DNA of 6,695 nucleotides, from positions 1-6,695 of the forward strand of contig CAJPTS010000104.1 in NCBI GenBank assembly GCA_905373625.1. Direction: 5' to 3'. Under the pieces are notes generated by a model. The model did no database searches, had not been told where the DNA came from, and saw nothing but the letters and a program-made list of their open reading frames with translations. This document shows, in pieces, positions 1 through 5,949 of the stretch; the first letter of the stretch is position 1; the number at the start of each line of letters is the position of its first letter. Source of the DNA: Bacteroidia bacterium. GTDB lineage: Bacteria > Bacteroidota > Bacteroidia > Bacteroidales > CAJPTX01. The position numbers were made by a program, and so were the translations under genes.

Positions 1-2
1 GC

Positions 3-731
3 GATACTGTTGTAATAGAACAATTCCTAGAGGGCATAGAGTTTTCTCTCTTCGCGATTTGCGACGGCGAGCATTATGAGATATTACCTGTTGCCAAAGA
101 CTACAAGCGTGCCTACGAGAATGATGAGGGGCTAAATACAGGCGGCATGGGCTCAGTAACCCCCGTTCCTTTTGTTACTCCTGAACTGCTAAAGCGCGTA
201 GCAGAGACCATTGTACGCCCTACAATAAACGGAATGCGTCAGGAAAAGATGCCTTACACGGGCTTTTTGTTTTTCGGACTAATGCTCACAACGTCGGGCG
301 ACCCTTATGTGATAGAGTACAATGTACGTATGGGGGATCCCGAGACACAGGTGGTGATGTTAGCCTTGGAGGGCGATCTGCTTACCACCTTGTACGATGC
401 TTGTAACCATGCCTTAACTACTCCGACACTCAGTGTACGCAAGAGGACGTTCGTATCCGTATCATTGGTTTCTCGCGGTTATCCAGCACAATCTGATACG
501 GGTAAGGAAATAGGTGGCGCTACAGATACACTACCAAACTGTACACTTTTCCACGCGGGGACGTCAGGCGTTGTAGGCGGAAAGCTTACGACCAGTGGCG
601 GACGAGTCTTCTCGGCGTGCGGCGAAGGCAATAATATAGCTGAAGCGCGTGAGCGAGCATATGTCCTAGCAGAACACATCCAATTTGATGGGAAGCGCTT
701 CCGTACAGATATTGGCAACGATCTGCTGTAG
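3..731 (+). CDS. purD: Phosphoribosylamine--glycine ligase (GAR synthetase), C-terminal part, 5' end outside window
   Basis: PurD joins glycine to 5-phosphoribosylamine using ATP, giving glycinamide ribonucleotide, the second step of de novo purine synthesis in the cytosol. The reading frame is open from base 3, so the gene enters from the left; the ATG at 147 is internal. The visible 242 residues are somewhat over half of a usual PurD of about 420-430. The fragment starts in the ATP-grasp domain (IEQFLEGIEFSLF, residues 5-17), followed by the signature KRAYENDEGLNTGGMGS (35-51). The metal- and nucleotide-binding segment EYNVRMGDPET (105-115) supplies the conserved Glu and Asn. The C-terminal PurD domain follows, with SRGYPA, FHAGT and GGRVFSACGEG, ending in DIGNDLL. 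All motifs look intact, so the enzyme is probably functional. A membrane-protein gene follows after 113 bases on the same strand. The family assignment is very secure. Confidence 0.97.
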   Translation, partial: DTVVIEQFLEGIEFSLFAICDGEHYEILPVAKDYKRAYENDEGLNTGGMGSVTPVPFVTPELLKRVAETIVRPTINGMRQEKMPYTGFLFFGLMLTTSGDPYVIEYNVRMGDPETQVVMLALEGDLLTTLYDACNHALTTPTLSVRKRTFVSVSLVSRGYPAQSDTGKEIGGATDTLPNCTLFHAGTSGVVGGKLTTSGGRVFSACGEGNNIAEARERAYVLAEHIQFDGKRFRTDIGNDLL

Positions 732-844
732 GTTGTTTTATAGCATTATGCGTAGGCGTGCAAAATGCAACTACTAATAAACGCGCATTTCTACTATGTC
801 AGCGCCACCCGCACGAATCACAAGTGTATTTAACCCCCTGAGTT

Positions 845-1825
845 TTGCTCCGCTTTTTCAATAGAACAACACCAAGCTCTCTGATTGTCGGATTAGTGAT
901 ACTATCCGTCGCAATCCTAGTGTCGTATCACTTTGGTTCACATGCTTGGCTAGCTCTTGAGGAGGATACACTCCCGATAGGCGGACGTTTACTTACGCGA
1001 ATTCCCTTCACGGTCGGTTATCCTCTAAGTTATGTGCTACTCATATTGGGGAGCATTTTAGCTCGGTTATTGCTCATTCGTTACGTTTCAGGGATCACAC
1101 ACTCCTACCTTCCCGTCTTTTTGCTCCCTTTGCTTCTCGGAGCATTGGGGATGGGGGCACACAACTTACTTCCCCCCTTGTTCGGGCTTCTGTTTCTGCT
1201 TTTTGCACTCGGAATGCTTTTACAATCTGCGCAGACTGCACATGTACACAGCCGCATCTTTGTAATTAGCGTCCTGATAGGGCTTTCTTCCCTCTTTTAT
1301 CTTCCGACGCTTTTTTTCTCTTTTATACCTATTCTGATTTTGCTGAATCGCAGTGCCATGAGTTTACGGGGCATACTACTTATCATAGCTGGTATAGCTC
1401 TCACGGGCGTAAGTATATTTTTCATCTGCTGGCTGACAGAGGCAGATATCATAAATTACTATCCCGTTATACTCATACTCGGTATACGACCAGGCGATAT
1501 GTTACACTGGGTACTCGGCAATCCGACTCGTCCTCTTTATATGCTGGTAATCTTTCTTCTGTGGCTTCCTCTGATTCTCCGAATGCCCACTCCTCACAAA
1601 GTGCATCGTACCAGCTACCTACTCATTTATAACATACTCATCTGGAATTTCCTTGTCGCCTTATTCTCTCTTTTTTTTGTGCGCGATCCGTTTTATATCC
1701 TCCCCTTCTCTCTCGCCTTCCTCGGGGCAATGATTTGCTATACCCTTGCATATAGTACGGGCAAACTTTCCAATCTGCTATTTTTTTTACTGTATACGAG
1801 TGCTTTTACTCTGCATTTTATTTAA
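845..1825 (+). CDS. DUF6427-type polytopic inner-membrane protein of unknown function, TTG start
   Basis: This is a 326-residue, extremely hydrophobic protein with roughly nine to ten predicted membrane helices, near residues 12-29, 58-79, 88-104, 110-127, 137-167 (perhaps two), 174-197, 229-246, 256-278, 281-300 and 308-325. No catalytic motif can be recognised. The start MLRFFNRTTPSSLI, the SYLP segment (87-90) and IGLSSLFYLP (145-154) resemble what I recall of the Bacteroidota family DUF6427, which often lies near purD, as here. Function is unknown; a 'beta-carotene monooxygenase' name sometimes attached to such proteins has no support in this sequence. The start is TTG at 845, because the frame has a TGA at 839-841 and no upstream ATG or GTG, and the resulting N-terminus fits the family. 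There is no Shine-Dalgarno sequence. A 22-codon ORF (796-864) overlaps the start in another frame. Membrane location is secure; the family name is moderately secure. Confidence 0.8.
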   Translation: MLRFFNRTTPSSLIVGLVILSVAILVSYHFGSHAWLALEEDTLPIGGRLLTRIPFTVGYPLSYVLLILGSILARLLLIRYVSGITHSYLPVFLLPLLLGALGMGAHNLLPPLFGLLFLLFALGMLLQSAQTAHVHSRIFVISVLIGLSSLFYLPTLFFSFIPILILLNRSAMSLRGILLIIAGIALTGVSIFFICWLTEADIINYYPVILILGIRPGDMLHWVLGNPTRPLYMLVIFLLWLPLILRMPTPHKVHRTSYLLIYNILIWNFLVALFSLFFVRDPFYILPFSLAFLGAMICYTLAYSTGKLSNLLFFLLYTSAFTLHFI

Positions 1826-2130
1826 CTCGATTCGCAACTCAAAGAGCTGTAGTACTTGATTCGGAATGCAATCTCTGTGTACGAGACTAAATGTGTGGCT
1901 AATATGCCTCCCGAATACCGTCATCACAATATTTCACATGTTTGCGTCTAGTTTGCAAATCACAACGGGCATCTCTACGCTAAAATGCAAAGAAAAACGT
2001 TAAAAGGGCGTATGGACGCGCACAGGTAAAGATTTAAGCATTGTATTTTTGGTTTTGCAACAATCAAGACTAGACCGTCTATACTGCGTCATACGGCATA
2101 AAAGAATATATTTTACCCAAAACTTCTACC
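1826..2130. other. Non-coding gap of 305 bases between the membrane protein and flavin-reductase genes
   Basis: No credible gene, tRNA or strong terminator is visible. There is a short direct repeat TTTGC at 1941-1945 and 1952-1956, of which the second copy, with flanking bases, can also pair weakly with the first (TTTGC/GCAAA, 5 bp). The last 90 bases are AT-rich and hold candidate promoter elements for the downstream gene. A 64-codon minus-strand frame reaching in from 2273 overlaps the real flavin-reductase gene and looks spurious. The upstream gene therefore has no obvious intrinsic terminator of its own. Confidence 0.5.
2044..2051 (+). promoter_or_regulatory. Candidate Bacteroidota -7 element for the flavin-reductase/MORN operon
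   Basis: TATTTTTG matches the Bacteroidota housekeeping sigma -7 consensus TAnnTTTG. It would start transcription near 2057-2060, leaving a leader of about 70 bases. No clear -33 TTTG lies at the right distance upstream. An alternative is TTTG at 2054-2057 as the -33 and TATACTG at 2080-2086 as a degenerate -7, with a 22-base spacer. Either could serve the two-gene unit; the sequence does not decide. Confidence 0.3.
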
Positions 2131-2649
2131 ATGAATAGTAAGTTCAGACCCATCAATGTGCTAACAGATTTTAGTGAGAACCCATTTACCTTTTTTGCAC
2201 GCGCCCCAATTCTCCTAGCGGGAGACCACGAGCAATATAATGCCATGACCATCGGCTGGGGCTCGTTAGGCACACTCTGGGGTATGGAGCGTCCTACGGC
2301 TACCGTTTATGTAGCCCCTGCACGGCATACGTTTGAGTTTATAGAAAATGCCAAATTCTTTGTAATAATGACCTTTGCCAGCAGCATGGTGGCAGACTTT
2401 ATGGGCACCTACAGTGGTAGAGACATAGATAAAGCAAAAACTCTTGGGCTTACCGTTGATTATACGTTGCACGGTTGTCCTTACTTTGTAGAGGCCACCA
2501 CGGTAATGGAATGTGAGATCATGTACTCCGCTCCGCTAGATAGCGCGGGGTTTCGTAACCAAGTCCCAAAACGGTTGTATGAGAACTTCCCCGCCGGCAT
2601 ACACTCCGTGTTTGTAGGCGAAGTCGTCGCAATGTGGGAGAGGAAATAA
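2131..2649 (+). CDS. Flavin reductase family protein (FMN-binding split-barrel)
   Basis: This is a 172-residue soluble protein with the flavin-reductase-like fold (PF01613 type), in which a split beta-barrel binds FMN, usually as a homodimer, and passes electrons from NAD(P)H to flavin or an acceptor. The segment NAMTIGWGSLGTLWGMERPTA (residues 37-57) is the typical flavin-binding region. It is followed by VYVAPARHTFEFIENAKFFVI (60-80), TYSGRDIDKAKTLGLT (93-108), the aromatic PYFVEAT stretch (117-123) and a final strand HSVFVGEVVAMW (158-169). Length fits the short Bacteroidales members, so the gene looks complete. There is no signal peptide. The ATG at 2131 fits the family N-terminus; no Shine-Dalgarno sequence is seen. 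The physiological partner is unknown, since members range from flavin reductases to small oxygenase or metal reductases. The MORN-variant gene begins 13 bases downstream, so co-transcription is likely. The family is secure, the substrate is not. Confidence 0.9.
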   Translation: MNSKFRPINVLTDFSENPFTFFARAPILLAGDHEQYNAMTIGWGSLGTLWGMERPTATVYVAPARHTFEFIENAKFFVIMTFASSMVADFMGTYSGRDIDKAKTLGLTVDYTLHGCPYFVEATTVMECEIMYSAPLDSAGFRNQVPKRLYENFPAGIHSVFVGEVVAMWERK

Positions 2650-2662
2650 TAACAAGCGGATT

Positions 2663-3454
2663 ATGAAAGCGTATCTCCTAATACTTCTATTTTCCTGTAC
2701 GCTTTGTGGCGTTTGGGGGCGTACAACCGATACGGTTTTTAATCAAACGGATGCGAAGGGGCAGCGTACGGGCTTCTGGAAGCGGTACTATCGAAATGGT
2801 CAGTTGGCCTATATAGCCGAGTTCCGCGCGGGGCGTCCTGTTGGACGAATGCTACGCTATGATGAAGATGGTAATAAACGCGTTCGGGTGGTACACCGAG
2901 GTGATGGGCACAAATCTTTTGCAGAGCTGTATTCTCCTGAGGGGACTGTAGTAGCACGCGGTCTGTACTACGATCAGAAGAAAGATAGCGTTTGGCTTTA
3001 CTATGGCTCAAAGGGGCAGGTAGTGATGCTGGAGCATTGGAAACGTGGTCAGAAGGATGGTGAACAAGTGACCTATTCGGACGATGGGCGCATGGCAGAG
3101 CGTCAGCGCTGGCGCAATGGGAAACAGCACGGGGCACAGGAGATGTTTTATGCCACGGGAGCCTTACGCATGTCGTGGAATATGGTAGACGACGTGGCAG
3201 ATGGCGAGGTTGTTTACTTATTTTCGGGAGGCGGCAAACGTATGGCAGGGCGCTATGTGGCAGGCGAACGCGAGGGTGTTTGGACTGTTTGGGATCTAGA
3301 TGGACGGATCGTAGAACAAACCGAGTATCGGAAGGGTGTTGCGGTTAATGCAGTAGAACAATCTCGCATGCAGGACAGCATCATGCAGGCACTTTTCAAT
3401 AATGCGGGCAAGATTCCAGAACCTACAGCCGAAACAGGCAATGAGATGTACTAA
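2663..3454 (+). CDS. Secreted MORN-variant (MORN_2) repeat protein
   Basis: A 263-residue exported protein. Residues 1-19 form a short signal peptide (MKAYLLILLFSC...CGVWG), probably cut after VWG. Cys12 in LLFSC might serve as a relaxed lipobox, so lipoprotein attachment is possible but uncertain. Residues about 30-226 are a run of roughly eight units of 22-26 residues with the MORN_2 pattern of Gly, Trp/Tyr and a charged turn, for example GQRTGFWKRYYRNGQL (33-48), GQKDGEQVTYSDDGRM (129-144), GKQHGAQEMFYATGAL (153-168) and GEREGVWTVWDLDGRI (201-216). The C-terminal 37 residues are non-repetitive and polar. Such repeats make an elongated beta-hairpin stack; no enzyme motif is present. Databases often call relatives 'YwqK family antitoxin', but no toxin gene lies nearby, so that name should not be read as a function. 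It probably acts in the periplasm or at the outer surface and is co-transcribed with the flavin-reductase gene 13 bases upstream. Confidence 0.88.
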   Translation: MKAYLLILLFSCTLCGVWGRTTDTVFNQTDAKGQRTGFWKRYYRNGQLAYIAEFRAGRPVGRMLRYDEDGNKRVRVVHRGDGHKSFAELYSPEGTVVARGLYYDQKKDSVWLYYGSKGQVVMLEHWKRGQKDGEQVTYSDDGRMAERQRWRNGKQHGAQEMFYATGALRMSWNMVDDVADGEVVYLFSGGGKRMAGRYVAGEREGVWTVWDLDGRIVEQTEYRKGVAVNAVEQSRMQDSIMQALFNNAGKIPEPTAETGNEMY

Positions 3455-3457
3455 CCC

Positions 3458-3487
3458 CTTTGTATCGCGCTACAAAGAAGTTTTTTT
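3458..3487 (+). terminator. Intrinsic terminator of the flavin-reductase/MORN unit
   Basis: A perfect 7-bp stem CTTTGTA (3458-3464) / TACAAAG (3471-3477) with loop TCGCGC is followed by AAG and seven T residues (3481-3487), beginning four bases after the MORN stop codon. In the opposite direction no T-tract follows the hairpin, so it appears to work only for + strand transcription and would not stop transcripts from the converging QueA-family gene. Confidence 0.85.
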
Positions 3488-3498
3488 AGGCAAAGCCA

Positions 3499-4713
3499 CT
3501 AATTTTCAGGAATCAGAATACAGCCATCGCCATAACTCAAGAAGCGGTATTGGCTGTCTAAGGCGTGTTGGTAAATACGTTTCCAATCCTTACCCACTAT
3601 GGCAGCAACCAGCAGCAAGAGCGTACTACCTGGTTGGTGGAAATTAGTAATGAGCGCATCTGCCATACGTAGGCGGTAAGTCGGGGCTATCAGTAGGGAG
3701 GTAGAAAGCTCGAGCGCCTCTTCGCCTCTGAGGGTAAGCTGTTTTAGAATCTTTTCGAGAATTTGTTCTCTTGTTTCACAGCATTTAAGATTGTACGGCG
3801 TCCATTGCTGAACGCCCTGTGGTGAGGTGGACGAACCATCTAATAATGCTCCGTACCAATAAAGGCTTTCTAATGAGCGCAAAGAAGTAGTTCCGACGGC
3901 TACGATCTTCCCCCGCGTATCTAACAGCTGCTCTAAGAAACTCCTTTGTACAACAATACGTTCGGCATGCATGGCATGGCCTCCGATGGTTTTAGTCTTA
4001 ACGGGGAGAAAGGTACCCGCACCTACGTGGAGCGTTGTATAAAGCAGCTGCTGTCCGTGTTCTTTGAGTGCCGCAAGCAGCTCCTGAGAGAAATGTAAAC
4101 CCGCAGTTGGGGCAGCTACAGAACCTTCCCAATGTGCATACACCGTTTGATACCAAATAGCGTCCTCTTGCTTTGTATCTCGATTTAAGTAGGGTGGGAT
4201 GGGAATCTGCCCGACCTCTTGCAAAATGCTCGAGAAGCTCTGCCCGTTGTCCCACGTAAATTCTACTGTAAAATTTCTTCCATCAGTCGTAGCTTCGTGT
4301 GTTAAACTGAGTCGTCCCCCTTGTTCTAAATGATACTCAAGTGGCTCATCGCCCCACTTCTTAGCATTTCCGACTAGGCATAGCCATTTGCATGTCTTGG
4401 TAGTAGTCATAGTCTGCTCATAGACCTTAGGGGCAATGGGTTCAAGGAGAAAGACTTCTACCCTTGCACCGCTCTTCTTATGCAAGACTACACGCGCAGG
4501 CACAACCTTCGTATCATTAAACACTAGCGTACTGTGAGCGGGAAGCCAAGCGGCTAGATCCGCAAAAGTACTGTCTGTAATGGGCTTCTGGTCGCTCTTC
4601 CACACTAATAACTTTGCAGCCTCAGGTGGGTAGACAGGCTGCTGCGCAATACGTTCGGATGGTAAAGGGTACAAGTACTCCCCCAGCTGTATATCTTCGA
4701 CGTTATCGCTCAT
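3499..4713 (-). CDS. queA: S-adenosylmethionine:tRNA ribosyltransferase-isomerase (QueA family, long form)
   Basis: QueA transfers and isomerises the ribosyl part of S-adenosylmethionine onto preQ1 at position 34 of tRNAs with GUN anticodons, forming epoxyqueuosine in the cytosol. Family motifs in order are YLYPLPSERIAQQP (residues 13-26), VFNDTKVVPAR (64-74), GQIPIPPYLNR (168-178), YQTVYA (188-193), SVAAPTAGLHF (198-208), TLHVGAGTFLPV (227-238), MHAER (248-252), VGTTSLRSLES (273-283), ALITNFHQPGSTLLLLVAA (353-371) and YRFLSYGDGCIL (389-400). At 404 residues it is about 50 longer than E. coli QueA (356), mainly through an insertion at about 285-338. This matches a long form I recall from Bacteroidota, some of which also carry a canonical short QueA; this copy may therefore be the main enzyme or a paralogue. 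The ATG at 4713 places the N-terminus as in the family. It converges on the MORN gene. Confidence 0.93.
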   Translation of the reverse strand: MSDNVEDIQLGEYLYPLPSERIAQQPVYPPEAAKLLVWKSDQKPITDSTFADLAAWLPAHSTLVFNDTKVVPARVVLHKKSGARVEVFLLEPIAPKVYEQTMTTTKTCKWLCLVGNAKKWGDEPLEYHLEQGGRLSLTHEATTDGRNFTVEFTWDNGQSFSSILQEVGQIPIPPYLNRDTKQEDAIWYQTVYAHWEGSVAAPTAGLHFSQELLAALKEHGQQLLYTTLHVGAGTFLPVKTKTIGGHAMHAERIVVQRSFLEQLLDTRGKIVAVGTTSLRSLESLYWYGALLDGSSTSPQGVQQWTPYNLKCCETREQILEKILKQLTLRGEEALELSTSLLIAPTYRLRMADALITNFHQPGSTLLLLVAAIVGKDWKRIYQHALDSQYRFLSYGDGCILIPEN

Positions 4714-4762
4714 AGATCTCGTTATTTCAATAATTCGCTACAGATGTTTTCGATGCAAAGCA

Positions 4763-4770
4763 CAAAGGTA
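4763..4770 (-). promoter_or_regulatory. Candidate Bacteroidota -7 element for the QueA-family gene
   Basis: Read on the minus strand this is TACCTTTG followed by TGC, a close match to the Bacteroidota -7 element TAnnTTTG. Transcription would start around 4755-4758, giving a leader of about 45 bases before the ATG at 4713. No good -33 TTTG is seen at the expected distance, so the assignment rests on the -7 box and its position. Confidence 0.45.
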
Positions 4771-4882
4771 GTGTGTACTACGAATTAGAACCAGATCTAG
4801 ACCCCGAAAAAAAATATTAGCACACTCTGAGTCGCTATCATGTATTCTCTAAGTGATCTTCTCATGCTCAGTCACAAAAGAG

Positions 4883-4918
4883 CAAAAAAAAGCGAGCACA
4901 CTCACGCGTCTCGCTTCT
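4883..4918 (-). terminator. Intrinsic terminator of the siaB-like/YD-repeat unit
   Basis: On the minus strand, about 20 bases after the YD-repeat stop codon, AAGCGAG (4916-4910) pairs with CTCGCTT (4896-4890) across a 13-base loop. The stem can be extended by a G-T and an A-T pair into the following run of T residues (A at 4884-4891 on the + strand). The strong stem with an immediate T-tract is a textbook rho-independent terminator. It separates this unit from the QueA-family promoter. Confidence 0.88.
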
Positions 4919-4938
4919 ACAATCAAGAGTTTATAAAG

Positions 4939-5916
4939 CTAGAATTTCTTGTACTGATAGGAATACATAACGCGGTACTTGTAGGGGGCGTAGTAGGAGT
5001 CTACCTTAATCATATTGCCCGCAGCATCAAACTCGGAATCTTTCTTTGAGAAAGAATTTGCGTCACCGTCGTTCCACTGCTCGGTGATCAGATTACCTTC
5101 GGTATCATAAGCGTAATCATTATTAACGAGTTCCTTTCCCGCCGATCCTTCTTTTTTAAGTACACGCACTAGCTGTCCTTTAGAATTGAAGATATATTTG
5201 AGAGCTTGGCGGAATTCACCCGCATAGCTTTCAGTCTCGGTCTCTATACGGTTCTGCGCATCGTAGGCATATACGAGTTTGCGCATCTCATTGCCGTCAG
5301 CCCCGATCTGCACATCTTTTATCAGATTATTATTGTTATCGTACTCCTTCTCAATGGTGTATGCTACGCCCGTCTTCGGAGTAACACGTATTTGCAATTT
5401 ATTGCCGTTGTAGGAGTATATCCAACGTTCCGCCACAGAATTATCAGCATTGAAGCGGGTAATATCTGCAAGCTTCCCATTGGGCAGATAGTTATACACC
5501 ACCCGATAGTTAGCCGATCCATCAAAGCCGACCTCAGTTTTCTTATAGCCTCGAGCATCGTAAGTAAATACTTGCTTGAAGGATATTTTCATCTTTCCTT
5601 GCTTATCGATCGGTTCTTCCTTCCTGTATTCGAGTCGCTGCCCGAGGTCATTGTAGGTGTAATACAGACGCGACGACTCTTCGCCATTGGATCGATAATT
5701 TATTATGAGCACAGGATTTCCATTACGGTCGTAAGTAGTAACACTTGTTACGTACCCTTTAGCCGTCGGCTTATCTTTGGTGTACTTGTGCGTGAACTGT
5801 GTACACTGCTCTATGTGGTTGGCAGCCATGCGTTGGCGCTCGATACTTTCTCTATCAAGCTGCGCTGATAGTAGTAAAGGCAATGATATAAAAAAGAGGA
5901 ATAAAATATTTTTCAT
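4939..5916 (-). CDS. Secreted YD-like (RHS-type) repeat protein of unknown function
   Basis: A 325-residue exported protein. Residues 1-19 are a clear signal peptide (MKNILFLFFISLPLLLSAQ), with likely signal peptidase I cleavage around SA/Q and no lipobox. After a short charged linker, about ten YD-like units of roughly 26 residues fill the rest: YDRNGNPV (62), YNDLGQRL (88), YDARGYKK (119), YLPNGKLA (143), YNGNKLQ (169), YDNNNNLI (192), YDAQNRIE (218), FNSKGQLV (243), YDTEGNLI (270) and FDAAGNMI (296). It ends in an aromatic, basic tail YSYQYKKF. There is no toxin domain, no RHS core-cleavage motif and no recognised C-terminal secretion domain, so it is a short stand-alone repeat protein, probably periplasmic or surface-exposed. 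The ATG is preceded directly by AAGGAG with almost no spacing. It lies 33 bases downstream of the siaB-like gene and is probably in one operon with it. Function is unknown. Confidence 0.87.
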   Translation of the reverse strand: MKNILFLFFISLPLLLSAQLDRESIERQRMAANHIEQCTQFTHKYTKDKPTAKGYVTSVTTYDRNGNPVLIINYRSNGEESSRLYYTYNDLGQRLEYRKEEPIDKQGKMKISFKQVFTYDARGYKKTEVGFDGSANYRVVYNYLPNGKLADITRFNADNSVAERWIYSYNGNKLQIRVTPKTGVAYTIEKEYDNNNNLIKDVQIGADGNEMRKLVYAYDAQNRIETETESYAGEFRQALKYIFNSKGQLVRVLKKEGSAGKELVNNDYAYDTEGNLITEQWNDGDANSFSKKDSEFDAAGNMIKVDSYYAPYKYRVMYSYQYKKF

Positions 5917-5949
5917 CTCCTTCTTCGTTTTCTTGTAAGATGTTGTCTC

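Noticed and set aside
733..792. Possible hairpin ATGCG...CGCAT after purD as a terminator
   Set aside because: The stem is only about 5 bp with a long loop and no T-tract follows it, so it does not qualify as an intrinsic terminator.
2739..3137. A 132-codon minus-strand frame within the MORN gene
   Set aside because: It is antisense to a repeat gene with a clear signal peptide and motifs, and its Ser/Pro/His-rich product looks like a shadow frame.
2663..3454. Calling the MORN-variant gene a toxin-antitoxin antitoxin (YwqK type)
   Set aside because: The protein has a signal peptide and there is no toxin-like gene next to it; the name reflects database transfer, not evidence here.
3402..3647. 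An 81-codon + strand frame bridging the MORN and QueA-family genes
   Set aside because: It crosses the intrinsic terminator and overlaps both real genes in other frames; its product looks random.
4840..5049. A 69-codon + strand frame over the terminator and the 3' end of the YD-repeat gene
   Set aside because: It runs through an intrinsic terminator hairpin and is antisense to a well-supported gene; its protein resembles nothing I recognise.
5206..5868. A 220-codon + strand frame antisense to the YD-repeat gene
   Set aside because: It is explained by the complementary codon pattern of the repeat gene; the minus-strand product has a signal peptide and regular repeats, while this one has no family features.
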